Source: Streptomyces pactum (GTDB lineage: Bacteria > Actinomycetota > Actinomycetes > Streptomycetales > Streptomycetaceae). Taken from it: 64,000 bases of DNA. Position 1 is the stretch's first letter. The number at the start of each line of letters is the position of its first letter. This document shows positions 27,519 through 36,611 of this stretch, one piece after another. Location of the stretch: the NCBI RefSeq assembly GCF_002005225.1, contig NZ_CP019724.1:7730001-7794000 (forward strand), written 5' to 3'. The notes below the pieces were generated by a model. It saw only the letters and a program-made list of their open reading frames with translations, did not search any database and was not told the origin of the DNA. The position numbers and the translations under genes are program-made.

Positions 27519-30500
27519 TCAGCCGGAGCGCCGCAGGACGATCACCTCCCACTCGCATCCCAGAGCCAGTCGGTCGCCGTGCAGGAGGATCGAGGGCACC
27601 GTCCCCGGTACGCCGATGTCGGTACGCCGCGCGTCCGACGCGAAGTCCCACAGCCGTACGCCGCAGTCGTCCGAGGCGGCGACGAGGAGCGCCCCATCGA
27701 CGAGCGTGCAGGCGACCGCGTTGACGCCGCCCGACACCGACAGTGGTTCTCCGTACGGTCGCACCCGGCCGAGCCCGCTGCCGGGCTCCGGACGCGAGAG
27801 GTCCCACAGCCGGACCCTGCCGTCCTGACCGCCCGTCACGGCGAGTGGTCTGCCGTCTATGAGGAGACCGGCGAGCGCCGTCGCCCAGCCGCTGTGCGCG
27901 TCCACGGGTGGGCAGACCGGCAGGCCGGTCGTGAGGTCCCACAGCCGCAGGGTGCCGTCGTCGCCGCAGGACAAAACCGTGGGGCCCGTGTCGAGTTCCA
28001 CGCACGTCAGGGCGTTGACACCGCCCGTATGCCCGGCGAGCGGAAGTCCGCGGCGGCGTCCAGTGGCCACGTCCCAGCAGTGCAGGCGTCCGTCCGCGCC
28101 GCCGGCCACGACCAGCGGCCGACCGGCCAGCACGGTCGCGCTCACCGCGTGTACGGGGGCGGTGGCGGGGGCGAAGGAGTCACCGTACGGGGTGCCCCGT
28201 TCCGCGTCCCAACACCGCAGCAGCCCGTCCGGCCCGGCCGACACCACCAGCGGCCGCCCCTCGTGGAGAGTGACGGCCAGCGCGTGCACGCGCACCGGCC
28301 GGTCACCGTCGGCCCGCACGGTGCCGAGGAGGGGGCCCGTGCCCCCGGGCGGGGTGACGTCGCCGGCTGGAGCGCGGGCAAGGGGCGGCGGGTTCTCGTA
28401 CGCCGTGCCCGAGTCGAGGTCCCAGCGGTGCAGGAGTCCGTCCGCGCCCGCCGAGATCAGCATCTCGCGCCCCCCGACGACGGCTCGCGCGAGCGCGTTG
28501 ACCCAGGACGTGTGTCCGACGGCGGGTGAGACGCGCTGTCGGCCCGTCGGCACGTGCCACACGCGCAACGCGGCGTCCATGCCCGCGGATACGACGACCG
28601 GAGGGAGCGACGGCGGATGGGCGAGAGCCGTGACCGCCCCCATGTGACCCACGAACCGGCTGTGTTCGGTGCCGTCGCGGGGCTCCCACAGGCGGATCGT
28701 GCCGTCGCTGCCGGCGCTCAGCACCCGTGAATCGCCGCCTTCGTCCTCCAGCCAGGCCAGCGCGTAGACCGGGCCGTCGTGGCGAGGGACGGACTCCGTC
28801 CGCAGCACGCGGCCCGCGAAGTCCCAGGCGCGCACCGCTCCGTCCTCGCCCCCGGTCACGACGTACGGTGTGCCGTCGACCACCGCGCACGCGAGGGCGT
28901 TCACACGGCCCGGGTGGTAGAACGCCCCGTCCTGTCGGGAGTCACCGAGCAGCGAGCAGAATCGGACGGTGCCCTCCTCGTCGGCGACCACGACGGACGG
29001 GGCGTCGTCGCCCGGGACGCACACCAGGGCCGTGGTGCGACCGAGGCCGGTGCGCAGTTCCTCTCGAGGCAGGTCGCCCACGAGGTCCCAGAGCACCAGA
29101 CGTCCCGAGGAGTCCGCGGTCAGGGCCATGGGCCGATGGGCCAGCTCCACCACGGTCACGGCCCTGACACCACCTGCTCCCCGGCCGCGCAGGCCGGGCG
29201 CGGCCACGGGGGCGAGTGTCGGCAGGGCGCGCACGGCGAGCGAGTCGTCCGACCCGGCGACCACGACCACGGGCGCGTCGTCGATGCGTGCGCACGCCAG
29301 CGCCCTGATCTCCCCGAGACCCGGGTCCGCGGTGTGCAGGAGGCGCCCGTTGTTCGCGTCCCACACCCTCAGTCGGCCGCTTCGTCCGCCGGTCACCACG
29401 ATCGGGACGTCGACCAGCGCGCCGGCCAGGGCGGTCGTCCGGTCCTCGGGGAGATGGAGGGTGAAGGCGTGCGCGGCACTGATCCTGCTCCCGGTGGCCC
29501 ACTGCGGACGCCACGGCATCGTCTCCCCGCAGCCCGGACCGGGGGCGGCGAGGCGGTCGGCGAGGGTGTGTGCCTGGTGCCGGACCGCGTCCACTGCCAG
29601 GATGTGCCGCCGCTGTTCGTCGGACGTGCGCCGGTGCACGTGCGCACTGGTGCGATAGACGGCGGAGGCGCCGCGGGCGGCCTCCGAGGTCGTCCGGCCC
29701 AGCTCCGGGTCGAGCCAGTCGGGGTCGGCATGGACCAGGAACTGTGGTTCGGCGCACAACTCGTCGAAGTGGCCCGCGTCGAAGGCGTGCTGCGCGAGAT
29801 GGCGGCGCAGGTAGTCGTCGAGCCCGGCCCAGCGGGGTGAATCGCCGGGCCCCGGGCCTCTCAGCGAGTCGATGAGGGCGCCGTACACTGCGCCCGCCGC
29901 CCGACGGTCCTCAGCGCCGGGCCGTTCGTCCTTTCCCTCGGCCGCCGTCCCCGCGGTCAGTCCGCGCAACTCGTCCGCGACGCTCTGGTGCAGCAGCCGG
30001 TACAGCACGGTACCGGTCCGGTCGGGTACGGTCCGCAAGAAGGCCCGCAGATCGTCGAGCAGCCGGGCGACCTCGGAGGCGTCCACGACGCCGGGCGGCG
30101 TCACGGGCGGCCGGGATCCGGCGGCGTCGGTCACCACCGCGCCCTCCACCGCCGTTCGGTCCTTCCCTGCCGCGCCGTCCTCGTGCGTGAGGAAGGCGTG
30201 GGCCACGGCGGCCACCAGGGAGACCGGCATGCCGTCCCCCTGCGCGAAGGCCAGGGCGGTGAGTACCGGTCTCAGCAGCCGGTGCGCGTGCCCGTGTGCG
30301 AAGCCCAGGTCGAGCAGTGCCGGCAGATCGCGGGGCACCTCGGCGCCGAGTTCCGCGGCGGACACCGGGTCGTTCAGCAGGTGCCGGACGTCCTTTTGGG
30401 AGGCGTACGAGGCGTACAGGGCCGCCATCAGATACGGGCCCGTGGTGGTCGCGCGCTCCGGGTCGGTCAGTGCGTCGGCGGTCGCTTCGGCGAAGGCGGC

Positions 30501-32501
30501 CACGCCACCCTCGGCACCGCGCCGCTCGTCGGTGACAGCGCCGTGCTCATGGGCGCCGCCTTCTTCGTCGCCCGCCGCGTCGTTCCGGTGGTCCGCGCTT
30601 TCCTCGTGCCCGTGTTCGGCATGCGCGGCTTGGGCGGGTGCGCCTGTATTCGCCCTGTCCTCGTCCGTCGACTCGCCCGCGTCGTGTCCGTCCCCGCTGT
30701 GCCCCTGCCCCTTTTCGCCCTCCCCGGCCTCACCCCGCCCTCCCGCCGTCGCCTCTCGCATCTCCCGGTCGAGGAGTTTCGTCACGTACTTGGCGAGGTC
30801 GGTCGAGAGGGTCTGCCGACCGGTTTCGTCCAGGTCGATGAGAGAGCCGTCGGCGCGGGCCGTGGCGATGAGGTCCGAGCAGGGCTCCTCGTCGCGTGCC
30901 GCGAGCAGGAGGCGGCACAGGGGCCTGCCGTCCGGGCGGGTCAGGGTCGTCAGCGGGATCAGCAGGTCGTGGACGAGTGCGGCGGCGTCGCGGGCCTCGT
31001 CGAGCGCGTCGACCACCAGCACGGGCGGCGAGCCCGAGCCACGGCTGAGGATGTCCACGAGGCGGCGAGGGTCGCCCTCGGGCCCGTCCGCCCGGTCCGT
31101 CCAGCCGCCGGCATGTGCGCCCGCCTGCCGGGTCAGCGAATCGACGATTTCGGCGAGGGTGCGCTGCCGCGCGTGGACGGTCAGGGGAGGTGCGATCGCC
31201 GCACGGCTGAGCGCGGCCAGCTCCGGCACGGACTCCGTCGTGCTCCCCATGCCGGGATGTACCGCCCGCAGCACCACCCCCAGCAGGGCCGACTTGCCCG
31301 CTCCGGGGCTTCCGGTGACGACCTGCAGCCGGGCTGCCGCGGGCCCTGCGCCCAGCCACTCGGCGAGGCGCACGAGTTCAGCATGCCGACCGGTGAACAG
31401 GCCGCCGTCCTGCTCACCGGTGGCGCCGGAGCGTGCCGTGAACCCGGCACCGCCCCGGGCGTGCCGGAGAAAGTGGTCGGGGTCGGCCACGTCGTCGAAG
31501 CGTACGGCGGCAGCCGGGCCGGGCACCGGGCGCGCCCGTGGCACGTCGGCCGGGCCGTGGGTGAAGCAGGGGTTCGGGAAGAACGGCAGCTCGGGAGCGA
31601 CGGTGTCGAGGACGTCGGCGGTGACCCGGTGGGCCATGCCGCCCCGCTCCTCGACCAGTTCGCGGAGCCGGTCGCGGACCCGGTCGACGAACCAGTGGAA
31701 GCCGAGGTGGCGACGGCTGTGGTCGTACTGGATGCGCCGTTCGGCGACGGCGTTCAGGACGTCGGCGACGGCACGTGTGAACCGGCCCTCCACCGCCAGT
31801 TCCGACGGGCCCGAGGCCGCGATGACCCACGCCCGATGGTGTCCGTCGGTCAGGCCTCGCAACTGGTGGTCGAACCGCGCCGCGGCGCCGGAGTGGCACA
31901 GGTCCAGCAGGAACAGCACCAGCGGACGCCCGGGGAAGTCCTCCACCGCCGACAGCCAGTTCCGGACCGACGTCCACTCGGTGTGCACGCTGTCCGCGCC
32001 CAAGGCGTACAGGCCGGTGGGCCGGACGACACCGTGGCTGAGCACGTGGACGACACACACGTCCTCGGGCCCGGCGGACGTCAGGGCCTGGTGTACGGCG
32101 ACGCCGAGGTGGGCGGCGGACGGCTGCCATCCAGGATGCGCGGCGGCCGGCCCGGTGTCCGGGGTGTGCCCGTCAGGCGCCGGGGACTTCGCTCGGGGCA
32201 CGCCGGGCGGGAGATTCTCTCCGGGCGCGGTGTCCGGGCCCGTGAGCCGTATGCACCGGTAGCAGTAGGGCTCCCGCTCCAGCGCCTCGGCCAGAGCGGC
32301 CACCCGGTCCGGCGCGAAGGTCAGCGGGTCGGGCCCCTCGTCGTCCAGACCGTGCTCGGGACTGGGCGCGAACCAGGACACACCGACGCTCAGGGCATGC
32401 CGTCCCACAGCGGGGGAGTCCGCGGGGTGCGGGCCGCTGAGCGGCCCCGGCACGGGCGGGGGCTCGTCGGCACCTGGCTCCACGGGCGCAGTGCTCGTCA
32501 C
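27519..32501 (-). CDS. caspase-like peptidase - STAND NTPase - 14-blade WD40 protein (effector of VMAP system)
   Basis: A 1660-residue protein. Residues 35-310 are a C14 caspase-like domain with the dyad His156 (VVHVLSHGVV) and Cys202 (FLLDLCHSGAAARF). Residues 365-900 are a STAND NTPase: Walker A GSPGAGKSALLG near 397 and Walker B PVLVVDALDEARD near 494, interrupted by a His/Asp/Glu/Gly-rich low-complexity insert at about 585-664. Residues 1010-1660 hold fourteen WD40-type repeats, ending in LRVWDANNG, IRLWEPRDG, LHCWDVATG and similar. The GTG at 32501 overlaps the vWA stop (GTGA). The propellers probably sense; the caspase would cleave host proteins on activation (inference from the family). 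Confidence 0.93.
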   Translation of the reverse strand: MTSTAPVEPGADEPPPVPGPLSGPHPADSPAVGRHALSVGVSWFAPSPEHGLDDEGPDPLTFAPDRVAALAEALEREPYCYRCIRLTGPDTAPGENLPPGVPRAKSPAPDGHTPDTGPAAAHPGWQPSAAHLGVAVHQALTSAGPEDVCVVHVLSHGVVRPTGLYALGADSVHTEWTSVRNWLSAVEDFPGRPLVLFLLDLCHSGAAARFDHQLRGLTDGHHRAWVIAASGPSELAVEGRFTRAVADVLNAVAERRIQYDHSRRHLGFHWFVDRVRDRLRELVEERGGMAHRVTADVLDTVAPELPFFPNPCFTHGPADVPRARPVPGPAAAVRFDDVADPDHFLRHARGGAGFTARSGATGEQDGGLFTGRHAELVRLAEWLGAGPAAARLQVVTGSPGAGKSALLGVVLRAVHPGMGSTTESVPELAALSRAAIAPPLTVHARQRTLAEIVDSLTRQAGAHAGGWTDRADGPEGDPRRLVDILSRGSGSPPVLVVDALDEARDAAALVHDLLIPLTTLTRPDGRPLCRLLLAARDEEPCSDLIATARADGSLIDLDETGRQTLSTDLAKYVTKLLDREMREATAGGRGEAGEGEKGQGHSGDGHDAGESTDEDRANTGAPAQAAHAEHGHEESADHRNDAAGDEEGGAHEHGAVTDERRGAEGGVAAFAEATADALTDPERATTTGPYLMAALYASYASQKDVRHLLNDPVSAAELGAEVPRDLPALLDLGFAHGHAHRLLRPVLTALAFAQGDGMPVSLVAAVAHAFLTHEDGAAGKDRTAVEGAVVTDAAGSRPPVTPPGVVDASEVARLLDDLRAFLRTVPDRTGTVLYRLLHQSVADELRGLTAGTAAEGKDERPGAEDRRAAGAVYGALIDSLRGPGPGDSPRWAGLDDYLRRHLAQHAFDAGHFDELCAEPQFLVHADPDWLDPELGRTTSEAARGASAVYRTSAHVHRRTSDEQRRHILAVDAVRHQAHTLADRLAAPGPGCGETMPWRPQWATGSRISAAHAFTLHLPEDRTTALAGALVDVPIVVTGGRSGRLRVWDANNGRLLHTADPGLGEIRALACARIDDAPVVVVAGSDDSLAVRALPTLAPVAAPGLRGRGAGGVRAVTVVELAHRPMALTADSSGRLVLWDLVGDLPREELRTGLGRTTALVCVPGDDAPSVVVADEEGTVRFCSLLGDSRQDGAFYHPGRVNALACAVVDGTPYVVTGGEDGAVRAWDFAGRVLRTESVPRHDGPVYALAWLEDEGGDSRVLSAGSDGTIRLWEPRDGTEHSRFVGHMGAVTALAHPPSLPPVVVSAGMDAALRVWHVPTGRQRVSPAVGHTSWVNALARAVVGGREMLISAGADGLLHRWDLDSGTAYENPPPLARAPAGDVTPPGGTGPLLGTVRADGDRPVRVHALAVTLHEGRPLVVSAGPDGLLRCWDAERGTPYGDSFAPATAPVHAVSATVLAGRPLVVAGGADGRLHCWDVATGRRRGLPLAGHTGGVNALTCVELDTGPTVLSCGDDGTLRLWDLTTGLPVCPPVDAHSGWATALAGLLIDGRPLAVTGGQDGRVRLWDLSRPEPGSGLGRVRPYGEPLSVSGGVNAVACTLVDGALLVAASDDCGVRLWDFASDARRTDIGVPGTVPSILLHGDRLALGCEWEVIVLRRSG

Positions 32502-35500
32502 GGCCCGCCCCGTCCCGTGTCGTCGAGGGAAGGCCCGGCGGGACCCGCTGCGTCCGGCTCCTCCTCCGCACCCACCACGGCTGCGAGTTCGGCGCCGAGC
32601 GGGTCGTCCGCGCCCCAGTGGGCGAGCGCATCCTCGGCGAGGCTCCGCGCGGCGGCCGGATAACCGCATGCGACGAGGAAGTGCACCTGGCCTTCCACGG
32701 CCGCCCGTACGGAGGGGTCGCGGTCCGTCAGGGCTCCGATGGACGCGAGATGGCGGGTGAGGGCGACCCTGTCGCGTCGCCTGCCCGCGTCCGCCAGGTC
32801 CGTGACGCCGATGCCCGAGGAGGGGGCGAGGGCGGATACGCAGCTGACCAGAGCGGCGCGTGCGAGCCGTCGTGCCGCGTCGGCGCGGAAGGTGTCCATG
32901 TGCCGTCGGCGTGCGCGCCCTACGGCGGGGCGGACGGAGAGCAGGGCACCGTCCGGCGACGGCTGCACCAGAGCGGACCGGGCGAGGGTCCCGATGGCCG
33001 CCTCGGTCGTCTCCGTGTCGCCGGGCAGGACGTGCCGCAGCAGCGCCAGCGGCACCGGGCCGGGACCGAGCACGGCGAGCAGGTCCAGCAGCGGCACCGC
33101 CTCCGGATGCCGCAGGCCGACCCGTTCCAGGACCAGGTCGCACACCGCCGGCAGCGGGTCGGGCAGCGGCCCGGTCGGTGGCGCGCCGGGGGTGGGGTCG
33201 GCGCCGAGCGCGGCCAGCAGCGCGGCTCCGGCCTCGTCGGTGGCGCCGCTGTCGGAGAGGAGGCCGTCGGAGAGGAGACCGGCGGCCATGGTGAGCGCGA
33301 GCGGCAGGTGGCCGAGCCGCGTCGCGACGCGCAGGGCCACGGGCGGGGACAGTCGCGGCACGAGGCCGCGCAACAGGCCCATGGACGTGGAGGGCCTGAG
33401 CGGGGGCAGCCGATGGACGGCGAAAGGCTCCGGCCACGCGTCGACGGTGGACGTGATCAGGAGGGTTCCCGGTAGGTTCGGGAGTACCGCAGGCACGTCC
33501 TCAGGCCGGGCACCGTCCACGACGAGGAGCCAGGTCGCGGGCCGCCCCGCCGCGTGCGCCCGTCCGACGGCCTCCTCCAGTTCCCCCGGTGCGCAGAACG
33601 AGGGCGTGCCGTCGGCGGCCGCTGTCCACCGGATGTGACCGTAGGAGTCCGCGTGTTCGGCGACGTAGCGGGCGGCGACCGCGGTGGTGCCGCTGCCTTC
33701 GCGGGCGACGAGCACGATGCGGGCAGTCTCACTACCTTCGCCGATGGTGCCGGTAACCGGCTGTGTGGCCCGGCTCAGTTCGGCGAGGACGGCGTCGCGG
33801 TCCAGAAGCGGCGCCGGTACGGGCATCGCGCCGGTGGCGTCGTGAGGTTCGGTCCCGCCGTCCGGGGACGTGCCGGCAATGCCCTCCTCGGGCGTGGCCC
33901 GCGGGTCGAGGCGCTGGGCGAGTGTCTCGTACCGGTTGCTCAGATGGCGGAGCACCTGGGCCGTCACGGTGGCGAAGTGCTGCTCGGAGCGGGCGACGGC
34001 GACGGCCTCGTCCTCCTCGGCGAACAGCGCCGTGAAGGTCACCGGAGACTGTCCCGAGGAGAGTTCGCCGAGAACGTGGTCCGCGACGAGGGTGAGGGTC
34101 CGTAAGGCCTCCGTGCGGCGGATCTCGCTCAGCAGCAGTTCGCGGATGCCCGGCCGGAAGTCGAACAGCACGCCGTGGACGGTGTCACGGTCCTGGTGGG
34201 GGAGACCGGATGGCTCGGCCCACGGCACCCGGGTGACAAGTCCGGTGAACAGCACCTCGGTCAGTACGGAGGGTCGGCTGTCCTGGCACACCGCCTGCTG
34301 GACGAGCCGCATCACGGGCAGGCTCAGGGGGACCACCGCCAGGTGACGTGCCAGGCGCAGCGCCGCCGGGCTGAGGCGGGCCTTGGTGCGTTCGAGCCGC
34401 TCCTGCGCCGGGATTTCCTCGTCGGCGGGATCGTCCTGGCGCAGCCGGGCGGTGTCCGCGGACGGTGTGTCCGGCCGTTCGGGCACGATCGCCACCACCG
34501 TGTCCCAGGTGGGCGATTCGCCGCTGACCAGGGAGGCCCACGGGCCGAGCCAGCGCGGATCCATCTCCAGCACGGGGACGGCCATGCCGTGGGCAGGGTC
34601 TCCCTGCTCGAGCAGTGGCGTGTGCGTCTGCCGGACGTTGGGTGTGCCGGGCGCAGGAGTGCGCAGGCGTACGGCCCGCAGGTCGAGGGCGCTGCGTTCC
34701 CACATCCGTCGGGGCAGGGACTGGACCAGCGCCACCGGGCCGGTCCCGCCCCAGGTGCGCAGGAGCCGCAGCAGAGTGCCGTCCGACCAGGCGGGGCTGA
34801 TGCAGTCGGACACCACGAGCACGACGCGCCGCCCCGTGGTGTCGACGATCTCCATGGGACTGTGGTCGCGACCTGGTCCAGCGGGGGACCGCAGGACAAG
34901 CCCGCGGGTGGCGACCTCCTCCGTGGGCAGGGTCCAGTGCTGCACGGAGCGGAACGCCCCCACGTTGACGAGCACGGAGAGGAACTCCTGCACGGTTTCC
35001 CGCCAGACGGCCATGGAGGTGCTGTCGTCCACCACGAGTGCCAGGTCGAGCCAACGGCTCGGCGCCGGGCTGAGGACTGGCAGCCACAGAGCGGTGTCGA
35101 CGATGTTCTGCACCGTGGCCTCCTCGTCCAGTTGGGTCCGGTCCGGGGACGGGGCCCGGCGGGTCAGTGGGCGCAGCGACCGTACGAGCCGGTGCGGGTA
35201 CGGCAGTGCACGGGGGGCCGGCAGCCGTAGCTGCGACGCCCTACCCGTGCCGTCGGCGCGGTCACCGGCACCGGGCAGGTACAGGTCGAGCCGCGGCTCC
35301 GACGGCCCGTCGGGAGGCCGGCCGGACAGCCGGAGCTCTCCCGGGTCGGGGGCCGGGTCGTTCTCTGGCCGAGGCGGCGGTAGGTGCGCCGGATCGCCGT
35401 CGTCGAGCATCTTGGAACCGTCGCCGGACGGCTCCGCCGGTGGCGGCAGGCGCGCGGCGAGCCAGAGGGCGTCCGCGAGGTCCTCGGCCTCGGCCTCGAC

Positions 35501-35545
35501 CGAGAGGCCGCCCAGTACCCGCAGCAGGTGTTCCAGGGGCAGCAT
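32498..35545 (-). CDS. vWA-domain (SAV_2336 type) - degenerate STAND protein of VMAP system
   Basis: A 1015-residue protein. Residues 1-40 form a conserved N-terminal helix bundle. A Pro-rich linker follows, then a von Willebrand A domain from about 160 with the MIDAS DxSxS in LALVVDDSTSMAVW (Asp173, Ser175, Ser177). The C-terminal half is NB-ARC-like: REGSGTTAVAARYV near 615 stands where Walker A should be but lacks the Lys; TWLLVVDGARPED serves as Walker B and GHLPLALTMAAGL as the GxPLAL motif. It is coupled to moxR upstream (TGATG) and to the caspase gene downstream (GTGA). Confidence 0.9.
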   Translation of the reverse strand: MLPLEHLLRVLGGLSVEAEAEDLADALWLAARLPPPAEPSGDGSKMLDDGDPAHLPPPRPENDPAPDPGELRLSGRPPDGPSEPRLDLYLPGAGDRADGTGRASQLRLPAPRALPYPHRLVRSLRPLTRRAPSPDRTQLDEEATVQNIVDTALWLPVLSPAPSRWLDLALVVDDSTSMAVWRETVQEFLSVLVNVGAFRSVQHWTLPTEEVATRGLVLRSPAGPGRDHSPMEIVDTTGRRVVLVVSDCISPAWSDGTLLRLLRTWGGTGPVALVQSLPRRMWERSALDLRAVRLRTPAPGTPNVRQTHTPLLEQGDPAHGMAVPVLEMDPRWLGPWASLVSGESPTWDTVVAIVPERPDTPSADTARLRQDDPADEEIPAQERLERTKARLSPAALRLARHLAVVPLSLPVMRLVQQAVCQDSRPSVLTEVLFTGLVTRVPWAEPSGLPHQDRDTVHGVLFDFRPGIRELLLSEIRRTEALRTLTLVADHVLGELSSGQSPVTFTALFAEEDEAVAVARSEQHFATVTAQVLRHLSNRYETLAQRLDPRATPEEGIAGTSPDGGTEPHDATGAMPVPAPLLDRDAVLAELSRATQPVTGTIGEGSETARIVLVAREGSGTTAVAARYVAEHADSYGHIRWTAAADGTPSFCAPGELEEAVGRAHAAGRPATWLLVVDGARPEDVPAVLPNLPGTLLITSTVDAWPEPFAVHRLPPLRPSTSMGLLRGLVPRLSPPVALRVATRLGHLPLALTMAAGLLSDGLLSDSGATDEAGAALLAALGADPTPGAPPTGPLPDPLPAVCDLVLERVGLRHPEAVPLLDLLAVLGPGPVPLALLRHVLPGDTETTEAAIGTLARSALVQPSPDGALLSVRPAVGRARRRHMDTFRADAARRLARAALVSCVSALAPSSGIGVTDLADAGRRRDRVALTRHLASIGALTDRDPSVRAAVEGQVHFLVACGYPAAARSLAEDALAHWGADDPLGAELAAVVGAEEEPDAAGPAGPSLDDTGRGGP

Positions 35546-36552
35546 CAGTCACCCGGCCCCAGTGGTCTCAGTACCTGCTCCAGCAGCTCCGCCTGGGTCT
35601 CGCGGGTCCCATCGCCGAGCAACAGATATACGGCGTTGAGGAGTTGGTCGGTGGACAGGGTGCCGTTGGCTCGCCGTCTGACGAACTCTTCGACCAGGCC
35701 CGCACCTCGGTGGACGCCCTCGTTCCCGAGGTGCGCACGGACGATCTCGGCCAGTCGCTGCGTGTCCGGGCTCGGGAGGTCGAGGCGGATGCACCGGCGC
35801 AGGAAGGCCGGGGGAAAGTCCCGTTCGCCGTTGCTGGTCAGAATGACGACGGGGAAGGTCGTGCAGCCGACCCACCCGCCGGTGATCGCGGCCGTACCGC
35901 CGGCGGACCCGGCCTGGCTGTCACCGGTGTGGACCCAGGCGGTCGGGGTCGTCCGGGACACCCGGGCGAGTTCGGGGATCACGAACTCGCCGTTCTCGAA
36001 CACGTGCAGAAGGTCGTTGGGCAGGTCGAGATCGCTTTTGTCGATCTCGTCGATCAGCAGCACGCGGGGTCGCTCGACCGGGAGGAGCGCGGTGCCGAGC
36101 GGCCCGAGGCGGATGAAGGCTCCGATGTCCGGCTGCTCGGGACCCTCCAAGCGGGAGGACTGTCCGCTCGCGGCGAGGCCCGCCTCCTGCAACCGCCCGA
36201 TGGCATCGTAGGAGTAGAGACCGTCCTTGAGCGTGGAACGGCTCGTGATGGGCCATTGCAGCACTCGCCCGAGGCGCAGTTCGTGCGCGATGTGGTAGGC
36301 CAGGGACGACTTGCCGGACCCGGGGGGCCCGGTCACCAGTAGCGGGCGGCGCAGCATCAGGGCGGCGTTCACGGACTGCACAGTCGCCTCGGTGGCCCGA
36401 TAGGTGTGCGCCCGGGCCCCGACGGGACGGACGTGCTCGCCCCCCTCGGACCCGCCCTGCCGCCGCATGTCCCGCCAGGGGGGCGGTTCGGGCAGCCGAT
36501 CGATCCCGTCGTGCGGCTCGCCGTGTCCCCGGTAGATGTATCCCTCGTGCAC
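35545..36552 (-). CDS. MoxR-family AAA+ ATPase of VMAP system
   Basis: A 335-residue AAA+ ATPase. Walker A is LLVTGPPGSGKSSLAYHIA, Walker B RVLLIDEIDKSDLDLPNDLL, sensor 1 PVVILTSNGERDFP, and the arginine-finger region AFLRRCIRLDLPSP. The start was set at the GTG at 36552 (AGGGA upstream) because family members begin close to the YRGHGEPHDGIDRLPEPPPW segment; a GTG at 36621 overlapping the preceding gene is the alternative. MoxR ATPases act as chaperones for vWA proteins, here the next gene. Confidence 0.9.
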   Translation of the reverse strand: MHEGYIYRGHGEPHDGIDRLPEPPPWRDMRRQGGSEGGEHVRPVGARAHTYRATEATVQSVNAALMLRRPLLVTGPPGSGKSSLAYHIAHELRLGRVLQWPITSRSTLKDGLYSYDAIGRLQEAGLAASGQSSRLEGPEQPDIGAFIRLGPLGTALLPVERPRVLLIDEIDKSDLDLPNDLLHVFENGEFVIPELARVSRTTPTAWVHTGDSQAGSAGGTAAITGGWVGCTTFPVVILTSNGERDFPPAFLRRCIRLDLPSPDTQRLAEIVRAHLGNEGVHRGAGLVEEFVRRRANGTLSTDQLLNAVYLLLGDGTRETQAELLEQVLRPLGPGD

Positions 36553-36611
36553 TGTCCCTGCCTTCCCTACCGCTGTCCGGATCGTCCCCCGCACCGGCCG
36601 GAGCTGTGGCC

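Noticed and set aside
29872..32262. long plus-strand open frames antisense to the caspase-STAND gene
   Set aside because: Ser/Arg-rich shadow frames; the minus strand carries clear caspase, P-loop and WD40 motifs.
32502..33437. in-frame upstream extension of the caspase-WD40 protein
   Set aside because: It overlaps the vWA coding sequence, has low-complexity Arg/Ala-rich sequence and no motif; the GTG at 32501 with the GTGA overlap is the natural start.
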